In this document: positions 54,271 through 64,000 of the stretch, piece after piece
How the letters are laid out: each line of letters opens with the position of its first letter
Numbering within the stretch: position 1 is the first letter of the stretch
From: Bigelowiella natans CCMP2755
Lineage: Eukaryota; Cercozoa; Chlorarachniophyceae
DNA length: 64,000 nt
NCBI GenBank assembly: GCA_000320545.1
Contig: ADNK01000966.1
Location: forward strand, 1 to 64,000
Direction of reading: 5' to 3'
Notes under the pieces: model-generated
The model's database searches: none
Told to the model about the DNA's origin: nothing
What the model saw: only the letters and a program-made list of their open reading frames with translations
Made by a program: the position numbers and the translations under genes

Positions 54271-56573
54271 AACCATTACCTATCATCATCGTCACCATCT
54301 TCTTGATCATCGTCTTTGACGATCTGCCCTCCGTCCTCCATGATAACCCCGAAAACCTGTTCGGATGACGGAGGCACCAAAAACAATGCCGCATGAGACG
54401 GAGAATCTTGGCACTCTGAACTGGGCACATATACCGGCATGCGAAGCTGGTTTGCCGCCTAAGTTTGCAAACACAGCACAGCACAGCACACGCACGGGGG
54501 TCAAGGGAACGATCGGAAGAGCTATACTCGCGTATCAGAGGACGTTCAAATGTGCACAACATATTCGGAGGGGCTTCTCTTTAACGATGCCGTCGAGTGG
54601 TTGGTTCAGCACAGCATGAACCGACGAATTAAAATGCTGTTCTGCACACGGTAGCCTGTAGTCTCGTAGATCAATGCAACTGCTGCTGCTGCTTGCTAAA
54701 GCTGCTGCCATGCAGAACAGTGTACTACCTGATCCGAGCGCTCCAGTCGCAACATGTGTTTCGTGAGAGAGATGCCGGAATATAGCTCATAGTCTGCAGG
54801 CGCTGTCAATAGGCGATCCGCAACAAACAATCACTGAGTTAGCGAACGCGCACCAAACACCCGAAGCCGTCCACGTGTTGATCACGAATGCTCTCCAGGG
54901 AACACTCTCCCCATCCACACTTTCTCTCTGCTGCTGCCCCTGCCAGCTACCACCTCTACTATTACTACCACTACTATTACTACAACAACAACAACAACAA
55001 CAACTACTGCTACTACTAGTGCTACTGCTACTGCTAACAGGTTCAACAGCTTTGCACGCGTGAATTATGTCAACAACAAAGCAGACTACTGCGCACTTCG
55101 TGAGGTAGCGAAACCCTTTGATAACTGGCCTGATAAAATACATCGAGTGATCAGGTTGGTTGCCGCTAGCAGTTTGAGTTCTTGCCTCGAAGTGAATTAC
55201 CGTCAATGTACACGTGGAAGAATGCGCCATTGCCATTCATACGTATACCTGCAAAAGGTACATAGTTCCGGTCACGGCTTCACCTTCAACAGCTGCGCTG
55301 GAGGCTTGATTAAGACACAATGGCTCTTTACCGATTCTATGGGTGTTCTTGAATGAGCAGCCGAAGGCAGCACGAGTTTCCTGCACCAGCGTCTTTCCAG
55401 GCTTCCAAAATCAGAATATATCGTTATTTGATGATCGCATTAGGGCACTTAGTAATGCATGAGGAGGAGGAGGTGGAGAAAGAGTATCAATGATGTTCGC
55501 CGCGGGAGCGACATCTAGACGTGCTGCCAGGAGGCACATCGTTGTCATTTCTCAGCAGTCCTGCTACCTAGAAGATTGCTACTGCGCTCTACTGTTTGTG
55601 TGTAGCATGACGTATGGGGTTGGGTTTGATGCGTGCTAAGCCGTACGGAAGGAACACCAGCACCAAGCGCTACTGAAGCTATGGCGGAAATGAAAAAGCA
55701 TCCATTGATTCGGGGGTTTTCTCACGGCACGGTGAAGGGCCCCGTCTTCACCGTGACGCGACCGTGACCCGATGGTGTTTTTAAACTACGATCGTGATTC
55801 TGTACCGCGCCCCCATACATACCTTGTGAACATGAGGCGAATAGTACGAGAGATGTGCTGCGGGCAGCACTTTGAGGGTGGGGTCGTAGGAAGCCCAGAA
55901 GGCCTGAGCACAGCAGCAAACGGTGTGATTGCGTGTTCTTCTCGGAGAAACGGGTGGTGTCATGTGGCCAGTCGAAATCAACCTTTCTTTTGGAGCTTTG
56001 GTACGTATCACGGGCATCATGCTGCTGCTGCTGCTGCTGCTGCTGCCGATGATGATGATGATGATGAATATCTCTAGTAGTAGGTTGCACGATGCCGATG
56101 TGCTCTATTGCCGTGTCCTTTAGCTCAACATGAACGGTGCTTTCGTTCGGAGCAATATCTTGGTTTCGTGGCCCATACTTAGCCTCCCCTACTACCAGAA
56201 CGAAACGCCATGCATCCTTAGGTCAGCGGTGGTGTTCCATGTGCGAAGAGATCTTAAGTCAATACTACCGTGCTTTCCGTCCAGTCCGTGTGCACCTTCG
56301 TCGTCGTCCACCGCATGTCTCTACACATACGTGGGTTGGTAGCAGGAGGAAGAATAGTAATGATGGCAGTTCAAGGAATGGAAGAGTTTAAAAAAAAAAT
56401 CGTTTCAGCGATGTTGAAATCGTTTATCGAAATGGCAGAGACACCCTTCATTAAAATTACTGTTGGCCGCTCTGCACATATTCTCCCGCCCCTTCTCCCC
56501 CTCTTTTCATAGGCGGTAACGATTTCTTATAGTTTATATATAATATGTTCTCTGCACATCATTACGGTAATGT
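54271..56573 (-). other. Probable further exons of the PDZ gene, unresolved
   Basis: Short open segments on the minus strand look like PDZ strands: VSAISINDFNIAET near 56450, KDAWRFVLV near 56220-56190, and VFGVIMEDGGQIVKDDD near 54360-54300. Splice phases could not be closed. Triplet runs are frequent: CTA/ACA near 54955-55035, TGC near 56020-56046 and ATG near 56048-56066. It is not settled whether these exons belong to the PDZ gene alone or link to the EF-hand gene upstream. Confidence 0.4.
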
Positions 56574-57212
56574 TCAACTGACATGAAGCTGCTTATGGAC
56601 GACGTATGTTTGATTGGCATCTGGTGTTCCCCATGCTACTATTCTAGCTGATGGGGATTTCAGATGCAGGCCTTGATTATTTGCAGCTCTACTGGAGATT
56701 TCGTCGTCCTCCTCCCCCTCATCATCATTATCATCATCGTTCAGTCCTTCTACTTCAGCATAAACGGATGCAGCAGTGATAGTATTTGATTGAGCGAGAG
56801 AGGTCACAGTAGTAGTCTCTATAGGATGCACCGCCACGACCTGATATCAATGATATTTGTGTGTGTGTGTGTGTGTGTGTGTTTATGTAGTGTTGCTACT
56901 TTTCCACATGTGCAAGCATAGTTGCGGATTACTTGTTGGAGATGGGCAGCATCATCCTCATCTTCATCATCGTCGGACGATGTGATTTGAATTGTCGTGG
57001 CCACTACATTACCAGCCCCCCCATCGCCAGCCGCCTCCATATCTTCAGATTCATCCTCAGTGGCAGATGCAGTACTGCTGTCGCTAGAAATAGCTGCTCT
57101 TACGTCATTGTACTTCTGAGAATCATCTGCGCGTGTTTCTTTAGCTTCAATGTCAACCCTCGATATTTGTTGCACTTGATATAGTTGGCTCGCTTGTGCA
57201 TCGACCCGTGCG

Positions 57213-57246
<34 letters not shown>

Positions 57247-59656
57247 TTGCTTGTACAGCCATAGCAGCTTGGTTAAGTTCTTCCTCCAGAGAAAGTCCCA
57301 GGCCGTTTACTCTCGCGCCCTCCACTGGCCTCCCCCCCCCCTCTTTCCGGTCCTTCTCCATCGTTGATTCGTCCCCGTTGCCTCCTTCCACGCCTTCTCC
57401 TCTATGGCCAGTGTGAACTGCAGCAGCAGCGATCATGTTAACTTCTGTGGATGATGGAGAAAGTGCCTCTCTATCCTGAACTTCTCTGCTGTCGTGTGTA
57501 CTCGTGGCTCTGCTTCCATTGTCTTCGGTTGTTGCCACTATCTCTTCGGGCTGCGCGGAGCCATCATTTCTTGCTTCGGACTTGGTTTTTGAGGGGGATA
57601 TCGCTCCTTGAGAAGTTGCTCCCGCATTCTTCGTCTCCACCCCTGTTTCATTCTCCTCCTCCTCCTCCTCCTCCCCCTCCTCCTCCTCCTCCCTGCGATC
57701 AACATTTTCCTTACAAGCCTTAGCCTCAGGAGGACCTACTGTATCTTTCGAGGGTAGTTGTGACTCTGGTTCATTTGTGTTTGGGGTTTCTGTAGTCGCC
57801 GCCTCTGCACGGCTGTCACCCTAGATTGTGGCAGGATTATTTTGCTCGTGTGTGGTATGTGATGGTGGATGCTCGCAAGAAACGTGGAAATTCAACATTT
57901 ATATATTGATACATATCTATATATATATTTAAATATATGTAAAACCTTCTCGGCTGGGATGATTTCTTGCGCCAAGCGAATTTTCCCCGTTTCTTCCTGA
58001 ATATCGTCACAAGGGATTGCAATTGTTCATTTCATCACGATTTACCCTCATAGCATAGCAAAAACCTTGCTCCTTGTTAAAACAGTCTGCAGTTCTTGCT
58101 CAGTATCTCGCAGCGCCTTCTCGATGTTCATTCGGCTTGACTAATGATGCAGGATAGTTCTTAAGTCACACTGGCATGAACATATCGCATCATCAAAATA
58201 TTCTGGAACACCTCATTGTATCGAAGATTCTTAGAAAGTTCCATATTTTTCTCTGTAGCCTCAGCAGCTGTTTGATTGGCAGCGCTAAGTCTGGCCTCAA
58301 GCTTCTCTGCCAATTTCCGCAACTTGGTAATTTCAACGTCCTTTTCTCCAACGAGGGATGCCTGAGTATTAGAGGGAATCAAATAAAAGGAGCCAAAATG
58401 TAGTGGCTGTAGATTGTGCACAAACATGATCACCAACAACATCATCACCATCATCATCATCGTCGTCGTCTTCGTCGTTGTCACATACATTTTGTTCAAG
58501 CTTGTGAACGAGGTCTTTTTTGCAGTCTTGTTCGATCTCAAGCTGCTTCATTCGCGATTCCAAAATTTGGTTCCGCTGCATAAGCTCCCCAATTATTTCG
58601 TGTGCCTCATCCTTTGCGACACGACAAATATCGACGGATAGTACGCAAATCATCCAGGTTCAACGAAGCATTCTTTATTATTCTACTACCGTGTCATCAG
58701 CGCGGAGAATCTTAGGAGAAAATCCCATCCCGTGATCATCCTTGTCTTCATCTTTGGAATCAGTGTCGGAAGATATTGTATCCTTTCGAGCATTTCCACC
58801 GATCTCATCATTGGCATTGTTATCTGCTTCCAATGAAAATCGATCTATCCGAGGTGATGGAAGAAAGTCGTCTCTTCGAGGCGATTGCTCTGGCGATAAT
58901 GGCAGCTCTCGCGAATGCTGAGAATCTATTCGCGGGACGAGTGCATTTGTATCCTAAAAAATACCAGCATCCAAAGTATCAACTAAAGCAGCCGATTTGC
59001 ACTGTTTGTGGTTTGGTGGGGAACCGAGGAAAGGCGCCTTTCGCGAGGTTGAAATTCATTCTCTGACACCGATTCTGCGAATATGAACCCAATTTATTTT
59101 AATTTTAGAAAATCAAACAGTCCTCAAAATTTCCCAACAACCTCTTCGAACTCGCTTGGTCTCAATAGTCTCACTAGTCTCTGAAGGCCTACAGGCAGAA
59201 ACCGGTCTCAGGAAACATAATCTTTGATTGGTTTTTGTAGCTGCCTCTTGGGATGTGTTGGATCATTTTCAAGTGTGTTTCTCCTTACCGGTTGCCGCCA
59301 CTGTTACTATCTTCGGATTCTTCATCGTCGTATTCGCTATCATCTCTCAGACTCTCTGCAAAAGCCTCGAAATTTTTCCGAAAGTCCTCGAAATTCACTC
59401 GGCCTTCGCCACTGCTATCGAGCGTCTGAACCACCTAAGAATAATCGAGGCTCGGACAGATCTCAGCAAACAATAAAAAGTTGCTTACTCGATCTAGCTG
59501 TACAAGACTCGCCCCGTGAATATGTTGACTGAGGTCTTGCGCGGTGAAGAAGCCTTGCCCTTTACTGTCCAGGGATGAAAATATTGCGGTGATTTTTTCG
59601 ATATGATCAAGTTCCGATTGGGCGGGATCCGTCGAGACTTCGCCCCTAGATTCCAT
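56574..59656 (-). CDS. EF-hand / coiled-coil / acidic protein
   Basis: Exon 1 (59656-59489) starts MESRGEVSTDP and carries a first helix-loop-helix (AIFSSLDSKGQGFFTAQDL). Exon 2 (59434-59289) carries a second EF-hand with loop DSSGEGRVNFED, both with calcium-type acidic positions. Further exons cover a Ser/Asp-rich stretch (near 58960-58690), coiled coils (EIIGELMQRNQILESRMKQL near 58620-58500; VEITKLRKLAEKLEARLSA near 58365-58230; IEKALRDTEQELQTVL near 58140-58070), then a long acidic Glu/Asp/Ser-rich exon (57822-56935). The last exon (56839-56574) ends VHKQLHVS. EF-hands followed by coiled coils resemble Rab11-FIP3/4-type adaptors in layout, but no Rab-binding motif was found. One small exon after exon 2 is unproven. 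Confidence 0.65.
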
Positions 59657-60251
59657 TGTGGACCCGTCCGTCACTACCGGTGCAGAGGGCCCCTCTGCTC
59701 AGACACCCCCTCTACCCTGTTACAGCTTTAGGAAAGCTCAGCGTTCTCATTCAGGGAGGTCACCCGATGACGCCGGTTACCAGATCAGTCGGTCCGATAT
59801 TGCCGGGATTCGAGTTTAAAACTACCGGGATTCCCTTGCGGTGCAGAATTGCAGACTCGTTGTCGCTCCACATTGTTCATCGGGCATCCCCCTCCCGAAA
59901 TTTAAAACCACAAAAAAATTAATTATGCGCGAAGTTGGTTTTTGGTTAGCAGCTCATTTTTGGTCACAGTCAGGGGACAGAGAGAGAAATAGAGAAGATA
60001 AAGGAAGGCAAAGAGACCATCTGCGGTTTAGTACTGGGTAAAAACACCTAAAAAGGACAGGAGGTAATATTTTACAGACGACATGGAGAGAAAGACGAAG
60101 AGACACCCATCTCAGGCGCAAGCATAGTAACAAGGAGGGAAAGGATGGAATGAAAACACAGTTTTTTTCCTGACTTGGACTTGTGAACCTGAGAGAGTCT
60201 GGCTTTCCTTAGAGCGATTCAGCCACCTTTCTTCTCAATCGCAAACCAATT
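59657..60251. promoter_or_regulatory. Divergent intergenic region of the EF-hand and GSK-3 genes
   Basis: About 600 bp between divergent starts. It contains a repeated word CCGGGATTC (about 59802 and 59825). No gene and no island composition are seen. Promoters for both genes are expected here. Confidence 0.4.
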
Positions 60252-61884
60252 ATGTATCGAAGCGATGGTCGAATTTGTGGTAGAGGCCGCAGGAAACCAA
60301 AGCGAGAGCTCCTAGTTAGTAGCAAAACATCAACTAAAAACCGCACCAGCTCCAGTACCGGGAGGACAAAACCACTTGCTCGTGGGACCAGAGTACGACC
60401 TGCTGCTCGTTCACTTACAGGAAACACATCCTCTACAAGAGGTCTCCATCGTCGCTTGGCCAACATGGGACTCGGTATGACCAATACAAAATGGTGTATC
60501 TAGATTACTTATCTCTCGTTTGCACAGGTGATGAGGGAAAATCCCAAGGGAGCCGTAGCAGGCAAAAGGAGCGAAGTAGTGACAACAATAAGGAAATCCA
60601 ATACACTGCAAACTCTATTATAGGAAAAGGCTCATTTGGAGTCGTTTACAAAGGTGGTACTCTTCGATCAGAAACTTGAAATGATATAATTTTACAAAAT
60701 TTTATTCTCAGCAACTGTAACTCACACCGGAGAGATAGTTGCAATAAAGAAAGTCCTGCAAGACCGGAGATTCAAGGTTTTTAGAAAATTGAAATCACTT
60801 GAAACATTCAATAATTATATTTTTTTACAGAATCGAGAGCTTCAAATCATGAGATTGATGAAGCACTGCAATGTCGTAGAATTGAAACACAGTTTCTACG
60901 CGAAAGGGGACAAGGTTATTCCAGAAACCTATATATTTTCAGTCATTAATGTAACTTATTTCGAATTATTTTCAGGACGAAATTTATCTGAATCTTGTCA
61001 TGGAATATGTCCCCATTACTGTTCACCATCATCTGAAATCCTACTTCAAGATGAAGAAAAGCATCCCAATATTCCTAGTGAAACTTTACATGTACCAAAT
61101 CAGTCGTGCACTAGCTTACATACATTCGCTAGAAATATGCCATCGAGATATAAAACCACATAACCTGTTAATGGATCCAAAGAGCCATGTCTGCAAGCTC
61201 ATAGATTTCGGAAGCGCCAAAAAGCTGGTCGCGAAGCAACCAAACGTTTCATACATTTGCTCACGGTATTACCGGGCTCCAGAATTGGTTTTTGAGGCTA
61301 CTGAGTATACAACAGCGATAGATGTTTGGTCGATGGGTTGTGTCATGGCAGAATTGTTCCTCGGTAAACCCATTTTCATGGGCCAAACCCGTGATCATCA
61401 GCTCATTGAGATTGTGAAAATCTTGGGCACTCCTACAAGAACGCAGATAAAACAGATGAATCCCAACCATAAAATGTACAAGTTTGCTCAAATAAAGGGA
61501 CACTCATGGGCTACGGTAGAAACTCAGACTTACTTTTTTTGGATATCAACATGAACATGTATATTTTCCGCAGATTTTCCGAGGGAAGGTGGGCTCTTCA
61601 GCAGTAGACTTAATAGGTCAAATTTTGCAGTATGTACCCTCGAAGAGAATCACTGCTTTCGAAGCTATGTCCCACCCGTTCTTCGATGACCTGCGTAAAT
61701 GCGATGCGTGTCTTGCTGACGGAAAGTCTCTACCTCCCTTGTTCAACTTCACTGATGCAGGTTTTCATAATTTACTTAACTTTTTATTTATAGAAGATTA
61801 ATTTTCATTTATTGAAAAACAGAGATGAAACAAGCAAGGTCATTGGGTTTGCTGGATAAGATGACACCTGAGGACCCTTCATGA
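60252..61884 (+). CDS. GSK3: Glycogen synthase kinase 3 (GSK-3/shaggy) family protein kinase
   Basis: Seven exons with closed phases encode 428 aa: 60252-60474, 60528-60653, 60712-60776, 60831-60914, 60976-61515, 61574-61760 and 61823-61884. A basic N-terminal extension of about 100 residues ([22 protein letters not shown]) precedes the kinase. Catalytic parts are [12 protein letters not shown], Lys in [27 protein letters not shown] and the GSK-3 activation loop [12 protein letters not shown] with the conserved Tyr. The primed-substrate pocket is complete: Arg in RRFKNREL, Arg of HRD, Lys in SAKKL. The segment [16 protein letters not shown] is diagnostic. It phosphorylates Ser/Thr substrates, usually primed. 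The extension is Arg/Lys-rich and could guide localisation. Confidence 0.96.
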
Positions 61885-63325
61885 TATAGAAACCACCACC
61901 ATTATTCGCTCAGAGTCCATTGTTCACTCAGAGATTGGTGTGTTGATGTTTGCTGGAAAAAGTCAAGTGGATTAAAGCCTATAAATGTGAAGTTGCGTGG
62001 TACCTTATTTGATGTTAGCAGTCTATCAAAATGCAAGACATTCAAAATCTGTTTGGTTAGGATGTTGCATATGATCAAAAATATGATTCGAACGAGATAT
62101 TTGTTTGATTTGTCCAGCGTTTACTTCTGTGCAACTGTACACTTGCCTTCAATCTATATCCAGTACGCTATTGAAGTCATTTTGCGTGCAACAATTTGCA
62201 TGTGTGTAGTACTGATATGACACACACACACATATGGACAAGCACATTGTGTACGCGCGGCTCTCGTGTGTGTATGATCACTGCTAGACTGTACTACTCT
62301 AGTTCTCTGTACTTGTGCTGCACACATCTAGACATGTGTGTACTTAAGTACAGTATATAAGTAAGTACGCAATAAATCAGCGCAATGTGATGTGCTTGCT
62401 ACGTGTCGCGTGTACTTCGCTAGTTCGAACCAACGCAGCAGATCTTATGTGCCCTGACCCCAGTTTTTAATTCCCAACTACAATCGCGTACATAGCTAGA
62501 TAGGAGAATCGAATCGAAATCTAGAAATGCCGCAAAATTTCTAAATTCACAACCCAAAACATCACCTACGTACTGCAGACCTACTGCTGAACTATGAGCT
62601 AGCGTCTATAGTATAAGCTAGAATGACATGCATGGCAAAAATCATAGGCACAGCACATGTCTTACATTCATCAAAGTCAAAATGATCTTTGTTGAAATGG
62701 TCATGCATGGCAAAAGAAGCGCCATCTCCAGAACATCGCGCCATTCTAGCATTACAATTGCCAATGCATGTCGTCGCACAAATTTCCAAGCTAGCCATGA
62801 ATTTGCTTTTCTTTTTCTGCGTTGGAACATTTAGAACCGCCGGCGTATCATGTGCAGGCAAGCGATCATGCATCAGATCATTTCGCTATCATCATACAGA
62901 TTGTCTAAAATCCAACGTCTTATTGCAAACGTTCTGTACGCCCTCAATCATTTCTGTAGCAAATACACACAATTAGCCCACGGAGGCTATATTTTTTAGA
63001 TTTCATTTCTCAAAGCCACATGTGTGGCCAAATCTTAGTAGGCATGCATGCACAGAAATGTCGCAACAAGCACACGAACACACACACGCACACACACGAA
63101 CACAGACAGACACACTCAGATGTACACATGTACATACATTCACATCGCCGCATCGCTGGGTGATGATGATAGGGTCAAACACAGAAGCCTTTACTTTTCT
63201 ATTAAAGTCAATGTTATCTAACTGGATGATGATTTTAGATCTTGGTCTTCTTTGCCCAACTTCACCCGTCCAGATACTTAGGCAGTTGAGGTATACTATG
63301 CTGGTGATTACACCAACATTAACTG
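61885..63325. other. CATG/TGCA/CTAG-rich island between convergent 3' ends
   Basis: It fills the gap between the GSK-3 stop (61884) and the Ubl gene stop (63326). Strongest at about 62180-62880: ATGCATGGCAAAA occurs twice (62626 and 62704), with GCCATTCTAGCA at 62740-62751, CCAAGCTAGC at 62786-62795, and GGTTCGAAC on the minus strand near 62425. A (CA)n-type tract lies at 63075-63115. No gene is seen. Confidence 0.65.
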
Positions 63326-63769
63326 TTACGTGGAAAAATCGAAACCACCAACAGTAAATTTATGTATGAAAAGTGTTGCACCACAGTACAATCCGATCTC
63401 TTCACAAGTGTTATATTTATTTCTCAACTGATTTCCGAACATGATCGAGTCGGATTCTACACCGAATTGCTCATACAGCTTTGCTTGGACCTCCCGGATA
63501 GTGTCTTCTAAGAGAACGCTTATGTCCAATTTTCGCCCATCTTGAAGACATATCTTCACACTCAATGAGTTTGATTTTGCCTTGCTTCTCTTTTGCTTGC
63601 TCTCATCACCGTTACGTTGTTGGGATGGTTGTTCAAACTCACCACGAATCCTTTTTCTTCCAATTTTACTGCCTAGATGCAGTTTCTTTTCGAAGGAATT
63701 CTTAAGATCCCCCTCTGTGAGAGCTTGCGGTGACAGTGGACGTACGGTGGTATTTGATGGAACCTTCAT
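63326..63769 (-). CDS. Ubiquitin-like domain protein, 147 aa
   Basis: Single exon from ATG at 63769. The N-terminal half is basic and disordered (GSKIGRKRIRGEF; SKQKRSKAKS). The C-terminal half has a beta-grasp pattern: SLSVKICLQDGRKLDISV, the helix TIREVQAKLYEQFGVESD, MFGNQLRNKYNTCEEIG and a last strand ATLFIHKF. It lacks the C-terminal Gly-Gly needed for conjugation; it ends FTVGGFDFST, with an internal Gly-Gly followed by four more residues. It may be a non-conjugated ubiquitin-like fold, or the tail might be trimmed. No partner gene is adjacent. Confidence 0.65.
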   Translation of the reverse strand: MKVPSNTTVRPLSPQALTEGDLKNSFEKKLHLGSKIGRKRIRGEFEQPSQQRNGDESKQKRSKAKSNSLSVKICLQDGRKLDISVLLEDTIREVQAKLYEQFGVESDSIMFGNQLRNKYNTCEEIGLYCGATLFIHKFTVGGFDFST

Positions 63770-63961
63770 TTGTCGAAAAGTAGCTCAGGCCTTTCCCCCT
63801 TGTTTGCCACCATCAACAAACAGCATGGCAAAGTAAGTTTTCTGTTAGAAATGGACGGTTTTCTTCTTGCTTGGCGATTGTGTGCTTGTCTCGATGGGGT
63901 ATCGAAGAATCTTGGGTGTGGGAAATGCTCAGCAGTCCCTCCCCATCCAGTCAGAAGGATT

Positions 63962-64000
63962 ATGGGGTGGATCGAACTCTGGACCGCTCTCCCGATATTA
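63962..64000 (-). other. tRNA-like fragment at the window edge
   Basis: On the minus strand the window begins TAATATCGGGAGAGCGGTCC and continues AGAGTTCGATCCACCCC. GGGAGAGCG is typical of a tRNA D-arm and GTTCGATCC of a T-loop, but the anticodon arm is missing between them. It may be a tRNA pseudogene or tRNA-derived element. The 5' part lies outside the window. Confidence 0.3.

Noticed and set aside
63823-63840. ATGGCAAA followed by a strong GTAAGT donor, which could be the first exon of a + strand gene.
   Set aside because: An eight-base exon cannot be supported without a downstream exon, and none is recognisable before the window ends.

Overview
The window is nuclear DNA of an intron-rich, flagellate-type microbial eukaryote. 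Every gene that can be resolved is split by GT-AG introns of about 45-400 bp, uses the standard code with TAA, TAG and TGA stops, and sits among many microsatellites: (TA)n, (GA)n, (CA)n, (ATC)n, poly-C and poly-G. Gene density is about one per 3.5-4 kb. A SPATA4/SPEF1-type CH protein and several coiled-coil proteins suggest cilia. A 7TM-kinase fusion and a PXA-PX sorting nexin fit an alga or protist of the stramenopile, rhizarian or cryptophyte kind, but the lineage cannot be fixed from this sequence. There are no bacterial operons, insertion sequences, CRISPR arrays or intact RNA genes.

Layout, left to right: partial exons of an unresolved + gene, possibly RhoGEF-like (1-1.7 kb); a 2-oxoglutarate/Fe(II) dioxygenase (- strand, 4178-6160, 11 exons); an EF-hand-like coiled-coil gene (-, 7692-about 10640); an unrecognised multi-exon gene (-, 12442-15045), divergent from a 410-aa coiled-coil gene (+, 15553-18996); a 315-aa polytopic membrane protein (+, 20516-22167); an AWS-SET-postSET histone lysine methyltransferase (-, about 23461-26871), divergent from a PXA-PX-Nexin_C sorting nexin (+, 27129-32615, 21 exons); a membrane-anchored coiled-coil protein (-, 33795-34874); triosephosphate isomerase (+, 35930-37276, 9 exons); a SPATA4-like CH protein (-, 37860-40241); a seven-transmembrane receptor-like protein fused to a TKL-type kinase (-, 41394-46423, 16 exons), divergent from a G3BP-like NTF2/RRM/RGG protein (+, 47595-49664); an ankyrin-repeat protein (-, 50479-52842); a PDZ protein (-, 52952-54.3 kb and probably further upstream); an EF-hand/coiled-coil/acidic protein (-, 56574-59656), divergent from GSK-3 (+, 60252-61884); and a ubiquitin-like protein (-, 63326-63769).

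I rebuilt exon-intron structures by reading donor and acceptor sites and checking that exon phases add up. The models for the dioxygenase, 410-aa coiled-coil protein, polytopic protein, sorting nexin, TPI, CH protein, 7TM-kinase, G3BP and GSK-3 close to complete reading frames with consistent phases. The SET gene is phase-consistent through its post-SET exon.

Two results stand out. First, the 798-aa gene at 41394-46423 joins a GPCR-like membrane domain to a kinase that keeps all its catalytic motifs. Second, most gene 3' ends are followed by an island rich in the words TGCA, CATG, GCTAGC and GCGC, and the divergent promoter gaps lack such islands. This suggests a shared, possibly functional 3'-flank element.
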